Shown: one piece after another, positions 25,470-34,747 of the stretch
How positions within the stretch are numbered: the first letter of the stretch is position 1
Layout of the letters: the number at the start of each line of letters is the position of its first letter
Assembly: GCA_003153975.1 (NCBI GenBank)
Contig: PMBZ01000030.1
Coordinates: forward strand, 365-38,447
DNA from: Hyphomicrobiales bacterium
GTDB taxonomy: Bacteria > Pseudomonadota > Alphaproteobacteria > Rhizobiales > Rhodomicrobiaceae
Reading direction: 5' to 3'
Length of the DNA stretch: 38,083 bases
The notes under the pieces: model-generated
What the model saw: only the letters and a program-made list of their open reading frames with translations
Databases searched by the model: none
What the model was told of the DNA's origin: nothing
Position numbers and translations under genes: made by a program

Positions 25470-26204
25470 ATGAAGACTCAAGAGCACTACGACAATCATC
25501 TGTCTTCCTTTTATTCCTGGATGATCGGCGACTTCGGCAAAGCCGTTGCTTCGCAAAGGGAGCTGTTCGAAAAGTATGGGATCGCCCCGCGAGCCTCCGG
25601 GATAGCCATCGATCTCGGCTGCGGCACGGGTCTGCAATCCCTGGCTCTTTCGGAGCTGGGATTCGATGTTCACGCAGTCGATTTCTCGCTGCCGATGCTC
25701 GGCGAGCTTCGCGCGCGTTGCCCCCGGATCGAGACCCGGCAGGGCGATTTGAGAGACCTCGAATTTGCCAAGTTTCTCGCCCCGGAGGTTATCGTCTGCA
25801 TGGGAGACACGCTCACCCATCTCGATTCCAAATCCAGCGTCGAATCTCTCGTCCAGGACTGTGCTTCACTGCTCCAGCCGGATGCTCGTCTCATCCTGAG
25901 TTTCAGGGATTTAAGCCGCCTGCCGGCGCTCGCGGACCGCTTCATGCCGGTGCGAGCGGACGAGGACAGGATTTTGACCTGCTTCCTTGAAGACGCAGGC
26001 GAAAAGGTGCGCGTGTTCGATTTGCTTTATGAAAAGCAGGGGCCGGCCTGGAAGCTCAAAAGCAGCTATTATGAGAAGCTCAAGCTGGCTGCGGGGTGGG
26101 TGCGGCAGCTTCTGCAATCTGGCTTCGAAGTTTCCGGCGAGACGTTGCCAGGCGGGCAAGAGCTGATTGTTGGCCGGAAGCGGGCGGCACCCGGCGCGCT
26201 GTGA
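25470..26204 (+). CDS. Class I SAM-dependent methyltransferase
   Basis: AIDLGCGTGLQSLALSELGFDVHAVDFSLPMLGELRAR (motif I and acidic loop). Confidence 0.9.
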   Translation: MKTQEHYDNHLSSFYSWMIGDFGKAVASQRELFEKYGIAPRASGIAIDLGCGTGLQSLALSELGFDVHAVDFSLPMLGELRARCPRIETRQGDLRDLEFAKFLAPEVIVCMGDTLTHLDSKSSVESLVQDCASLLQPDARLILSFRDLSRLPALADRFMPVRADEDRILTCFLEDAGEKVRVFDLLYEKQGPAWKLKSSYYEKLKLAAGWVRQLLQSGFEVSGETLPGGQELIVGRKRAAPGAL

Positions 26205-26254
26205 GAGCCGGCACCGGCTTCAACCAGCTTTCGCCCGGTTTGCCGCGGCCACGG

Positions 26255-26428
26255 CTTAACAAACCGTTCATTTTGCGTAAGCGCGCATGATGGTAAATTC
26301 CGTCATGGTAAACGCGAAATACGCACGTTTGCCGCACGCCGATTTTTGCGAAATTTTCCGCGCTTTGGGTCGATTTTCGCGGTTCCAAAATCGCCTTTAA
26401 ATATGATCGCAGATCGCGAATTAACCAT
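26255..26428 (-). repeat. AT-rich element, copy B of a two-copy element in this window
   Basis: See 18266..18438. Located between convergent genes (methyltransferase and HIT). Confidence 0.65.
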
Positions 26429-26441
26429 AAGCGCGCAGCCA

Positions 26442-26461
26442 GCTGCGGCGCACGCCGCAGC
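26442..26461. repeat. Perfect hairpin GCTGCGGCG-CA-CGCCGCAGC between convergent genes
   Basis: 9-bp perfect stem followed by ATTTTACT on + strand; possible terminator. Confidence 0.55.
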
Positions 26462-26598
26462 ATTTTACTCGCAAACTCAAAGCGTTACACTGGCAGCCCG
26501 CACTTAACGCTTCTTCAAAGCGCATCTGCTAAACTTATTCAACATCGAAAAGCGCCGCAAAATCGCGGTCCAGCCTGGCAGACAGGGTTAACAGGTGC

Positions 26599-27024
26599 TT
26601 AAGCCATGGCGGTGCGAAGCTTGGCGGCGTGCTGCTCCAGAAGTGCTGCATCGGCCATCACACCGGCCGGGCGCAGGGCGACGCCTTCGAAGCGCGGGAT
26701 GACATGGACGTGCAGATGGAACACGACTTGGCCGCCTGCCGGCTCGGAGAATTGCGAGATGGTCATGCCATCGGCGTTGAAGGCATTCTTCGCGGCGATG
26801 GCGACGCGCTGCACGGTCTGCACGAGCGGCACGAGCAAGCCCGGCTGGGCATCGAGAATGTTGCGCGCCGGACTCTTCGGAATGACAAGCGCGTGGCCGT
26901 CCGAGCGGGGCATGATATCCATGAAAACGAACGTATCCGCGTCCTCCCAGACGAAGTTGCAGGGGATTTCCTTGCGCAGGATTTTCGCGAAAATGTTGTT
27001 CGGATCGTATGCTGGCGTGTCCAT
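26599..27024 (-). CDS. HIT family protein
   Basis: NIFAKILRKEIPCNFVWEDADTFVFMDIMPRSDGHALVIPKSPARNILD...HLHVHVIPRFEG. Confidence 0.95.
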   Translation of the reverse strand: MDTPAYDPNNIFAKILRKEIPCNFVWEDADTFVFMDIMPRSDGHALVIPKSPARNILDAQPGLLVPLVQTVQRVAIAAKNAFNADGMTISQFSEPAGGQVVFHLHVHVIPRFEGVALRPAGVMADAALLEQHAAKLRTAMA

Positions 27025-27224
27025 GAGCGTCTCCACCGGCTTCAAGCTTGGCCCCTTTTGGCCCCACTCCGGCACGCCGGTCAAGCGGCGCTGCTGCGGG
27101 GGCAGTGGAGAAAGCCGCTTTTCTTCGCCTGGGCGCCCCCGGCCCATCCGCCGCAAAATTTGCATGCCGGTGGTGCAAATCGCGGAAATCCCGCTAACCT
27201 ATGACAAGACCGCTCCATGGAGAG

Positions 27225-28070
27225 ATGCCCGTGCTCTCGTCTGACGAAATCAAACGCTACAAGCGCCACCTGCTTTTGAAAGAGATCGGCGGGCAGGGCC
27301 AGCAGAAGCTCAAGGCTGCCCGCGTGCTCGTGGTGGGCGCGGGCGGGCTAGGATCGCCGCTCCTTATGTATCTGGCCGCTGCCGGCGTCGGCGCCATCGG
27401 CATCATCGACGACGACCGTGTGTCCATCGGCAATCTGCAGCGCCAGGTGGCCTACACCACGGCCAGCGCTGGAGAGCCCAAGGCCGAGCGCGCGGCGGCC
27501 TTCTGCCGGAGTCTCAACCCGCATGTGACGCCCGAGGCCATGCCCTTCCGGCTCACGGCGGAGAACGCGCTCGAAATCGTCTCGCGCTACGATATAGTCG
27601 CCGACGGCTCCGACAATTTCGCTACCCGCTACCTCGTCAACGACGCCTGCTACTTCGCGAGGAAACCCATGGTTTTCGCGGCGCTGGGCCAGTTCGACGG
27701 CTATCTCTCCACCTTCCGCGCCTTCGAGATGGACAAGGAGGGGCAGCCGCTGCCGAGCTACCGCTGCCTTTTCCCCGAGCCGCCGCCGCCAGGCACGGTG
27801 GCAAGCTGCGAGGAGGCCGGAGTGCTGGGGCCGGTTGCGGGCGTGCTCGGTACGCTCCAGGCAGTGGAAACGATCAAGGAAATCCTCGGAATCGGCGAGG
27901 GGCTGGTGGGCAAGCTCCTGATGTACGAGGCGCTTTCCGCACGCTTTCAGACCATCGCGCTCAAGTGGGACCCGGACAATCCGCTCAACGGCCGCAATCC
28001 CACCATCCGCGACCTGTCCATCCACCGGCATGAGCAGTCCGGCGAGGGGTGTGCGCCATCGGCCGGCTGA
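27225..28070 (+). CDS. MoeB/ThiF/HesA family adenylyltransferase (E1-like)
   Basis: YKRHLLLKEIGGQGQQKLKAARVLVVGAGGLGSPLLMYLAAAGVGAIGIIDDDRVSIGNLQRQVAY...VADGSDNFATRYLVNDACY; no C-terminal rhodanese domain. Confidence 0.93.
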   Translation: MPVLSSDEIKRYKRHLLLKEIGGQGQQKLKAARVLVVGAGGLGSPLLMYLAAAGVGAIGIIDDDRVSIGNLQRQVAYTTASAGEPKAERAAAFCRSLNPHVTPEAMPFRLTAENALEIVSRYDIVADGSDNFATRYLVNDACYFARKPMVFAALGQFDGYLSTFRAFEMDKEGQPLPSYRCLFPEPPPPGTVASCEEAGVLGPVAGVLGTLQAVETIKEILGIGEGLVGKLLMYEALSARFQTIALKWDPDNPLNGRNPTIRDLSIHRHEQSGEGCAPSAG

Positions 28071-28215
28071 TTACTGCTCCGCTTTCGCCTTGACATAATA
28101 TAAGAAAATCACGCAAAAATGTTTCAAGCTAACCAGCCAAGCTGTGACATGCGGCTTCGCCAAAACGAGAAAAACTCCTTTCGTTTTTCGTCCAATATGA
28201 GAGGCGTCCGGCGAG

Positions 28216-28698
28216 ATGATCTACGACAGGCTAATCGCTCAGTCTAGGAATCCAATTTTTTATACGCAGATGGGCGTCCCGGACGATTTGAGCGGGCGCT
28301 ATAACATGATAGTTATTCATATGCTTATTTTATTTACATCCACAAAAGGACTCGATGGCGGCGATGCCCAAGGGCTCAGGCAGCAGGTGTTTGAAAGATT
28401 CATTCGAGAAATGGAGTCCATGGTGCGCGACTTCGGCGTGGATGACGCCCGCGCTCAGGACGAGGTCAGGCATATTGTAGACCTCTGCTCGAAGCAAATA
28501 ATGGCCTATGATAACGCCATCGCTACCGGAGACAAAAAAAATCTGTCTGCTGAGATACTTACAGCCTTCCAGCAAGTACACGATAATTCGCAGGCCGATA
28601 CGGATGCCCTGGCCGGATACATTCTGAATGCCGTGGCGAGCGTGCAAGCCCAGCCCAGGGCCTCGATACTGAACGGACACATCGAGTTTCCGGCATAG
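28216..28698 (+). CDS. Ubiquinol-cytochrome c chaperone (CBP3-like) family protein
   Basis: IYDRLIAQSRNPIFYTQMGVPDDLSGRYNMIVIHMLILF...FERFIREMESMVRDFGVDDARAQDEVRHI resembles the Ubiq_cyt_C_chap pattern. Confidence 0.72.
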   Translation: MIYDRLIAQSRNPIFYTQMGVPDDLSGRYNMIVIHMLILFTSTKGLDGGDAQGLRQQVFERFIREMESMVRDFGVDDARAQDEVRHIVDLCSKQIMAYDNAIATGDKKNLSAEILTAFQQVHDNSQADTDALAGYILNAVASVQAQPRASILNGHIEFPA

Positions 28699-28892
28699 AA
28701 GAGGCGGCGGGACAGGGGCCTCGGTTCTGGAAAAATACAGTCAATTTGTAAGCGTTTCCGGCAGTCTTCCGGGACTTCGGGCGGCCGGCAGTACATATCC
28801 CGTCACTGCGCCATGGTTTTGCCCAAATGCCGGGTGTCATCCCAAGCATGTCTACGAAAGCTCATCCTTTTAGAGATTGCTGGAGGCGATCC

Positions 28893-30083
28893 ATGAAAAA
28901 GCCCTTGCTCAGCGCTGTCCTGGCCGCAGCGCTTCTTACCGGAGTGGCGGAAAGCGGCACCGCATGCACCAATACGGGCAGTTTCGACCGCTGGCTCACC
29001 CAATTCAAAGCCGAAGCGCGCAAGGAAGGCATCTCGCCGCGCGCGATCGCGGCGCTGGACGGCGTGACGATCGATCAATCCGTGATCGGCGCCGACCGCA
29101 AGCAAAGCGTGTTCAGCCAGAGCTTTCTCGAATTCTCGGATCGCATGGCTAACAAGAACCGGATCGCGGCCGGCAGCGGCAAGATCGCGAAAAACAAAGC
29201 GATTTTCCAGAAGATCGATGAGAAATGGGGCGTGCCGGCAGCGGTAATCACGGCCTATTGGGCGCTCGAAACCGACTTCGGCGCCAATAACGGCAACCAA
29301 TCCACGCTGCGCTCGCTCGCCACGCTCGCCTACGACTGCCGCCGCCCGGAGAAGTTCCGCGCCGAACTGATGGACGCGCTGCGCATCGTGGAGCGCGGCG
29401 ACATGCCGCCCGAGGAAATGAAGGGGCCTTGGGCCGGCGAGATGGGCCAGACGCAGTTCGTGGCCTCTATCTATCTGAAATACGGCGTCGATTTCGACGG
29501 GGACGGCCGGGTCGATCTCATCCGCAGCGTGCCGGACGTGCTTGCATCGTCGGCGAACTACCTGAACGCCCTTGGCTGGCGGCGCGGCGAGCCCTGGCTC
29601 AAGGAAGTGCGCATCCCCGAGCATATGGACTGGGCCGAGGCCGACCTGAACATCGAGAAGCCGGTGAGCGAGTGGGAGCGCAAGGGCGTGCGCATCGCGG
29701 ATGGCAGCAAGGTTCCGGGCAGCCTGCCCGCGGCGCTGCTCCTGCCGATGGGAAAGAACGGCCCGGCCTTCCTCGTCTTCCAGAACTTCAAGGTGTTCCT
29801 GGAATGGAACCAGTCGCTCGTCTATTGCACGACGGTGGCCTATCTCGCCTCGCGCATCGACGGCGCGCCGGCCGTCACCCGCGGCCATGCGGTGGGCTTC
29901 GGCTATGAGCCAACCAAGGAACTGCAAACGCTGTTGCGCGGGCGCGGCTTCTATGACGGCGAGGTGGACGGCAAGCTCGGCCTTGCCACGCGTGCCAGCG
30001 TGCGGAAGGCACAGCAGAAATTCGGCCTGCCCGCGGATGCCTACCCAAGCCCCGAGCTGATCGCCCGCCTGCAATCGCGGTAA
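28893..30083 (+). CDS. Lytic murein transglycosylase (MltB-like) with C-terminal peptidoglycan-binding domain
   Basis: FDRWLTQFKAEARKEGISPRAIAALDGV...VPAAVITAYWALETDFG...GEMGQTQFVASIYLKYGVDFDGDGRVDLIRSVPDVLASSANYL; LQTLLRGRGFYDGEVDGKLGLATRASVRKAQQKFGL. Confidence 0.95.
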   Translation: MKKPLLSAVLAAALLTGVAESGTACTNTGSFDRWLTQFKAEARKEGISPRAIAALDGVTIDQSVIGADRKQSVFSQSFLEFSDRMANKNRIAAGSGKIAKNKAIFQKIDEKWGVPAAVITAYWALETDFGANNGNQSTLRSLATLAYDCRRPEKFRAELMDALRIVERGDMPPEEMKGPWAGEMGQTQFVASIYLKYGVDFDGDGRVDLIRSVPDVLASSANYLNALGWRRGEPWLKEVRIPEHMDWAEADLNIEKPVSEWERKGVRIADGSKVPGSLPAALLLPMGKNGPAFLVFQNFKVFLEWNQSLVYCTTVAYLASRIDGAPAVTRGHAVGFGYEPTKELQTLLRGRGFYDGEVDGKLGLATRASVRKAQQKFGLPADAYPSPELIARLQSR

Positions 30084-30098
30084 AGGCGCTCCACTGTG

Positions 30099-30128
30099 AC
30101 GGCGCGTGCTGGATCAGCCACGCGCCGT
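30099..30128. terminator. Hairpin between convergent genes
   Basis: ACGGCGCGTGCTG-GAT-CAGCCACGCGCCGT, long stem with one bulge. Confidence 0.6.
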
Positions 30129-30129
30129 G

Positions 30130-30507
30130 CTATCTGTCTCTTGAAATTTCTTCGATAAAGCGAAAGCGCCGGTCCGTATATGGATGGCTGCCCGAGAAGA
30201 AATACGAGGCAAGATCGAAGAGCAGTCGAAAAGCATCCTGGTAGTATTTCTCGGGGAACTCCCTTGGGAAATTTTCGTGAGTTGCCCACGACTGGACGAA
30301 CCACGAGACATACCAAAATCCATCCGCAACCCAGCGCTCGACTTGCTCCGCGCCTTCCAAATCCGCGCAGCATTGGTCCATGGCGGTGACAAGCCGCAGG
30401 AACGCGGCGCGGTCCCACTTTAAGCCGCACCGCAACTGAATGAGAAAAGAGCCATCCTCCGCGGCGAACTCATCACGCAGAATTGCGAAATTGGGCTTCT
30501 CCGCCAC
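30130..30507 (-). CDS. Hypothetical protein (125 aa)
   Basis: MAEKPNFAILRDEFAAEDGSFLIQLRCGLKWDRAAFLRLVTAMDQCCADLEGAEQVERWVADGFWYVSWFVQSWATHENFPREFPEKYYQDAFRLLFDLASYFFSGSHPYTDRRFRFIEEISRDR; GTG start with GGAG upstream, 28 nt after prfB. Confidence 0.75.
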   Translation of the reverse strand: MAEKPNFAILRDEFAAEDGSFLIQLRCGLKWDRAAFLRLVTAMDQCCADLEGAEQVERWVADGFWYVSWFVQSWATHENFPREFPEKYYQDAFRLLFDLASYFFSGSHPYTDRRFRFIEEISRDR

Positions 30508-30534
30508 TTCGGACTCCAGCTTCAGCCGGATTCA

Positions 30535-31666
30535 TTAATCCAAATCCGCGACCGATGCCGGCCCGCCGCCGTGGACGCGCTGCGCGAGCGCCGCCTCGAT
30601 GAACGGCGTTATAGCGCCATCGAGCACTTCGGGCGGGTTCGTGCTGACCACGCCTGTGCGCAGGTCCTTCACCATCTGATAGGGCTGCAGCACGTAGGAG
30701 CGGATCTGATGCCCCCAGCCGATTTCGGTCTTGGACGCCGCCGCCGCCTGCGCCGCATCCTCGCGCTTCTTCAGCTCCATCTCGTAGAGCCGCGCCTTCA
30801 GCATCGCCCAGGCCGTGGCCCGGTTCTTGTGCTGCGAGCGCTCGTTCTGGCATTGCACCACGATGTTGGTGGGGATGTGCGTAATACGCACCGCGCTGTC
30901 GGTGGTGTTCACGTGCTGGCCGCCGGCTCCGCTCGCGCGGTAGGTGTCGATCCGGCATTCGCTTTCGTTCACGGCGATGTCGATGGCCTCGTCCACCACC
31001 GGATAGACCCACACCGAGGCAAAGCTCGTGTGCCGGCGTGCGTTGGAGTCGTAGGGCGAGATGCGCACCAGGCGGTGCACGCCGGACTCGGTCTTGAGCC
31101 AGCCATAGGCGTTCTGGCCCTTGATCTGGATGGTCGCCGACTTGAGGCCCGCCTCCTCGCCTGCGTTGCTTTCGATCAGTTCGACCTTGTAGCGCTGCTC
31201 GTCGGCCCAGCGCATGTACATGCGCAAGAGCATCTCGGTCCAGTCCTGGCTCTCCGTGCCGCCGGCGCCCGCGTGAACCTCAAGGAAGGTGTCGTTGCCG
31301 TCGGCCTCGCCCGAGAGCAGTGCCTCCACCTCGCGGCGCTGAGCCTCGGCCTTAAGCGCGGCCAGCGAGGCTTCGGCATCGGCAACCACCTCCTCGTCGT
31401 GCTCCTCCTCGCCAAGCTCGATGAGTCCGGTGGCGTCGTTCAGCCGCGAATCGAGCTGGGAATAGGAGGTAAGCGCGGTGTCGAGATGCTGGCGCTCGCG
31501 CAGGACCTTCTGGGCGCGTTGAGGATTTTCCCAAAGTGCCGGGTCCTCGGCCGCCGCGTTCAGCTCCTTGAGACGGATCTGCGCCTTATCCCAGTCAAAG
31601 ATACCTCCGCAGAAGCGACAGGGATTGCTTGATTTCATCGACGATGGCGAGTGTTTCAGGGCGCAT
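30535..31666 (-). CDS. prfB: Peptide chain release factor 2, with programmed +1 frameshift at 31600..31594
   Basis: Frame 0 [26 protein letters not shown] (31666..31595) joins +1 frame [35 protein letters not shown]...; GGQ motif [23 protein letters not shown]; slip site CGGAGGTATCTTTGAC. Confidence 0.95.
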
Positions 31667-31758
31667 TTCAAAGGTCCATTCGCGGTAATGGCCGGTGCGG
31701 ACGCGGGCGTCCAACTCCAGCCAGTCAGAGAGCTTCGTTCCGATGAGGCCAAGGCCGG

Positions 31759-34506
31759 CTAGTACACGTCTCCCGTGCCCGGTGCCCGGCCGTAAGGCCG
31801 CGGATAGCCATTCCCGGGCGGCGGATAGGTATTGCCCGCGCTCGGCGGATAGGGTTGCGTCGAGCCGCCTCCCGTTGGGTAGGGCTGCGGGGAACCGCCG
31901 CCAGATCCAGAGGGCGTGCCGCTTCCCCAAGGGGCCGTTCCCCCATTCGGGTCTTCACCGCCCTCGGCAACGGGATAAGTTCCTTCCGCAGGCTCCGTGC
32001 CCGGCTTGAAGTACTCCTCGATGGCGTCGGGGTCGTTCCGTTCCGTCCTGAGGCCAGTTTTTTTATTCACCATCACCATCCGGATGTCGGGCGGCGTACG
32101 GAACGGAATAGCGGGCTTATCCTTCAAGGCGAGCTTGAAAAAGTCCGCGAAAATCGGCGCGGCGAGTTCGCCGCCGGTTTCGCCGTGGCCCATCGGCTGC
32201 GGGTTGTCGTAGCCGATGAATACGCCCATGGCGATGTCGGGCGAGAAGCCGATGAACCATGCGTCCTTTTCGTCGTTGGTCGTGCCGGTCTTGCCGCCCA
32301 GTGGCTTGCCAACCCTCTTGTGGATGAGGGCGCCAGTGCCGCGAAGCGCCACACCTTCCAGCATCGACGTGACCTGGTAGGCGGTCATCGGGTCGACGAT
32401 CTGCTGGCGGTCGTCGGCAAGCTGCGGCACTTCCTGCCCACGCCAGGCATCCGCATCGCAATTGTCGCAGGTGCGGCCATCGTGCCGCCAGACGGTCCGG
32501 CCGTAACGATCCTGGATACGGTCTATGAAGGTCCATTTGATCTTCTTGCCGCCGTTCACGAACATGCTGTAGGCTGCGGTCAATCGCATGAGCGTCGTCT
32601 CGCCGGCGCCAAGGGCCATCGAAAGCAGCGGCGGCAGGTCGTCGTAGACGCCGAAGCGGTGGGCATATTCGCTCACGATGGGCATGCCCACATCCTGCGC
32701 GAGCCGGATGGTCATCAGGTTCCGCGACTTCTCGATGCCGATGCGCAGAGGCTGCGGCCCGTGCACTTGCTTGTCGTAGTTGGCCGGCCGCCACAGGCCT
32801 TGGTTGTTGCCCTGGTCGATGGCGATGACGGCATCGTTCACAATCGTGGACGGCGTATAGCCGTTGTCGAGCGCGGCCGCATAGACGATGGGCTTGAACG
32901 AGGAGCCGGGCTGCCGACGCGCCTGCACCGCGCGGTCGAACTGGCTTTCCGCGAAGCTGAAGCCGCCGACCAGTGCCAGAATCCGGCCGTTATGCGGGTC
33001 CATGACCACGGTAGCGCCGCCGATTTGCGGGACCTGCATCAGTTGCCACGGCGGCGGAATGAGCTTCGGCTCGCCCTTGGGCGGCTTGCCGCCGGGCGGG
33101 GTTTCCCTGACCTCCCTCACGGGCGGATCAAGCTCGGTCGGCGGTGAAACGTAGACAACGTCACCGGCGGACAGAACGTCGTTCACGCCAAGCGTGTTTT
33201 TGGGCCTGGCCTTGAGCTTCGGGGTGTCGAAAGCCCATTTGACGCCCTCGATTGGTAGTTCGGTCGTCTTGCGGCCCGCGTCGACCGTGCCATTCGGCAG
33301 CCGCGCCGGCTCCAGGCCGATAACGGCCTTGTCCTTGCCCGCTTGCAGCACAACCCCGAGACGCCATGGCTCGACATCCGACAGGGCCGGTATCTCCACG
33401 AGCTTTTTGCCCCAGTCGCCCTCCGCAACGTCGATGTGCGAAAGAGGCCCGCGCCAGCCGCCATGCTTCCGGTCGAAATTCACAAGCCCCGCGCGAAGCG
33501 CCGCGCGCGCCATCAACTGCAAGTCGGGATTGAGCGTGGAGCGAACCGAGTAGCCGCCGGTCAGAAGGCTTGAGTTGGTGGGATCGTTCTCGTCCTGGCC
33601 GTAGATGTCGACCAGCGAGCGCCGCACCTCCTCGGCGAAGTATTCCGCGGCAAAGGTAGACGGCCCGACCTGCCGGGTCGTCATCTCCAGCGGCATCTTC
33701 TTGGCGTTTTCCGCATCGGCAGCCGTGATGAATTTCAGCTTCACCATGTTGTCGATGGTGTCGTTCCGGCGTCCCAGCGCGCCTACGTAGTGCTTGGAAC
33801 CAGGCCGCGCCGTGGTTAGCTGGTACTTCGAGGGCTCCTTGGGCAGCGCCGCGAGATAGGCGGCCTCATGGATTTCCAGCTCGTGCAGTTCCTTGCCGAA
33901 ATAGCGCAAGCCCGCCGCCGCCACACCGTAGGCGCCGGCGCCGAGATAGATTTGATTGAGATAAAGGTCGAGGACTTGATCCTTGCTGAAGGTGCGGTCG
34001 ATGCGGATCGCGAGGATCGCCTCCTTCGCCTTGCGCCAGTAAGTTTGCTCGCTCGAAAGCAGGAAGTTCTTGGCCACCTGCTGAGTGATCGTGGAGGCGC
34101 CTTCCTTCTTGTGCCTGATCAGGTTGTTGTAGGCCGCGCGCGCGACGCCCTGCATGTCGATGCCGTTGTGCTCGTAGAAGTGCTGATCCTCCGCGGCCAG
34201 GAACGCATTGATCACCATCCTGGGCATGACCTGGACGGGCACGTAGATGCGGCGCTCCTTGGCGAACTCCGCGATCAGCCTGCCGTCGCCCGCGTGCACG
34301 CGCGTGATGACGGGCGGCTTATAATTCCGCAGCCTTTCGTAGTCAGGCAAATCCTTGGAGACCTGCCATAGAAGATACGCCGCGCCGCCAGCGGCAGCGA
34401 GGAATACAAAAACGCCTGCGGTGAACGCGAAGCCCAAGAAACTCAACAACCAGTTTCTGCGCCGTCTTTTCTTGACGGGTGGCTTCACGGATAAATTGAT
34501 TCGCAT
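31759..34506 (-). CDS. mrcA: Penicillin-binding protein 1A (bifunctional transglycosylase/transpeptidase)
   Basis: NAFLAAEDQHFYEHNGID...GASTITQQVAKNFLLSSEQTYWRKAKEAILAIRIDRTFSKDQVLDLYLNQIYLGAGAYGV; RQPGSSFKPIVY; GKTGTTNDEKDAWFIGF. Confidence 0.97.
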   Translation of the reverse strand: MRINLSVKPPVKKRRRRNWLLSFLGFAFTAGVFVFLAAAGGAAYLLWQVSKDLPDYERLRNYKPPVITRVHAGDGRLIAEFAKERRIYVPVQVMPRMVINAFLAAEDQHFYEHNGIDMQGVARAAYNNLIRHKKEGASTITQQVAKNFLLSSEQTYWRKAKEAILAIRIDRTFSKDQVLDLYLNQIYLGAGAYGVAAAGLRYFGKELHELEIHEAAYLAALPKEPSKYQLTTARPGSKHYVGALGRRNDTIDNMVKLKFITAADAENAKKMPLEMTTRQVGPSTFAAEYFAEEVRRSLVDIYGQDENDPTNSSLLTGGYSVRSTLNPDLQLMARAALRAGLVNFDRKHGGWRGPLSHIDVAEGDWGKKLVEIPALSDVEPWRLGVVLQAGKDKAVIGLEPARLPNGTVDAGRKTTELPIEGVKWAFDTPKLKARPKNTLGVNDVLSAGDVVYVSPPTELDPPVREVRETPPGGKPPKGEPKLIPPPWQLMQVPQIGGATVVMDPHNGRILALVGGFSFAESQFDRAVQARRQPGSSFKPIVYAAALDNGYTPSTIVNDAVIAIDQGNNQGLWRPANYDKQVHGPQPLRIGIEKSRNLMTIRLAQDVGMPIVSEYAHRFGVYDDLPPLLSMALGAGETTLMRLTAAYSMFVNGGKKIKWTFIDRIQDRYGRTVWRHDGRTCDNCDADAWRGQEVPQLADDRQQIVDPMTAYQVTSMLEGVALRGTGALIHKRVGKPLGGKTGTTNDEKDAWFIGFSPDIAMGVFIGYDNPQPMGHGETGGELAAPIFADFFKLALKDKPAIPFRTPPDIRMVMVNKKTGLRTERNDPDAIEEYFKPGTEPAEGTYPVAEGGEDPNGGTAPWGSGTPSGSGGGSPQPYPTGGGSTQPYPPSAGNTYPPPGNGYPRPYGRAPGTGDVY

Positions 34507-34747
34507 CAGTTCCTAGCCTGTTCATGCGGTAGGCGCCGCGGGGCCGGGCCGCGGCCGCGGACATCTACGCCAGCATCACGACCATAGCCGCATAGCCAAA
34601 TTGTGACAGCACATTATGTTCGTTGCCGGCGGCAAATCACAAGTTGGAACCGGCAGCAACCGTAAGTTAACGTAACTTTCCGGTCAGCGCACCTAAAGCG
34701 TGCGCAGATCCTGTTGCCATTCCGCAACGCCGGCGGCCCCGCGTCCT

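Noticed and set aside
28803-30074. 423-aa reverse ORF antisense to the MltB-like gene
   Set aside because: The forward strand encodes a clear lytic transglycosylase; the reverse translation has low-complexity His/Arg/Ala content.
30130-31666. mrcA-prfB-hypothetical cluster as a toxin-immunity or defence system
   Set aside because: mrcA and prfB are housekeeping genes commonly adjacent in alphaproteobacteria; the single unknown downstream gene is insufficient evidence.
31855-33147. 430-aa + strand ORF antisense to mrcA
   Set aside because: Shadow ORF over a canonical PBP1A gene with all catalytic motifs on the reverse strand.
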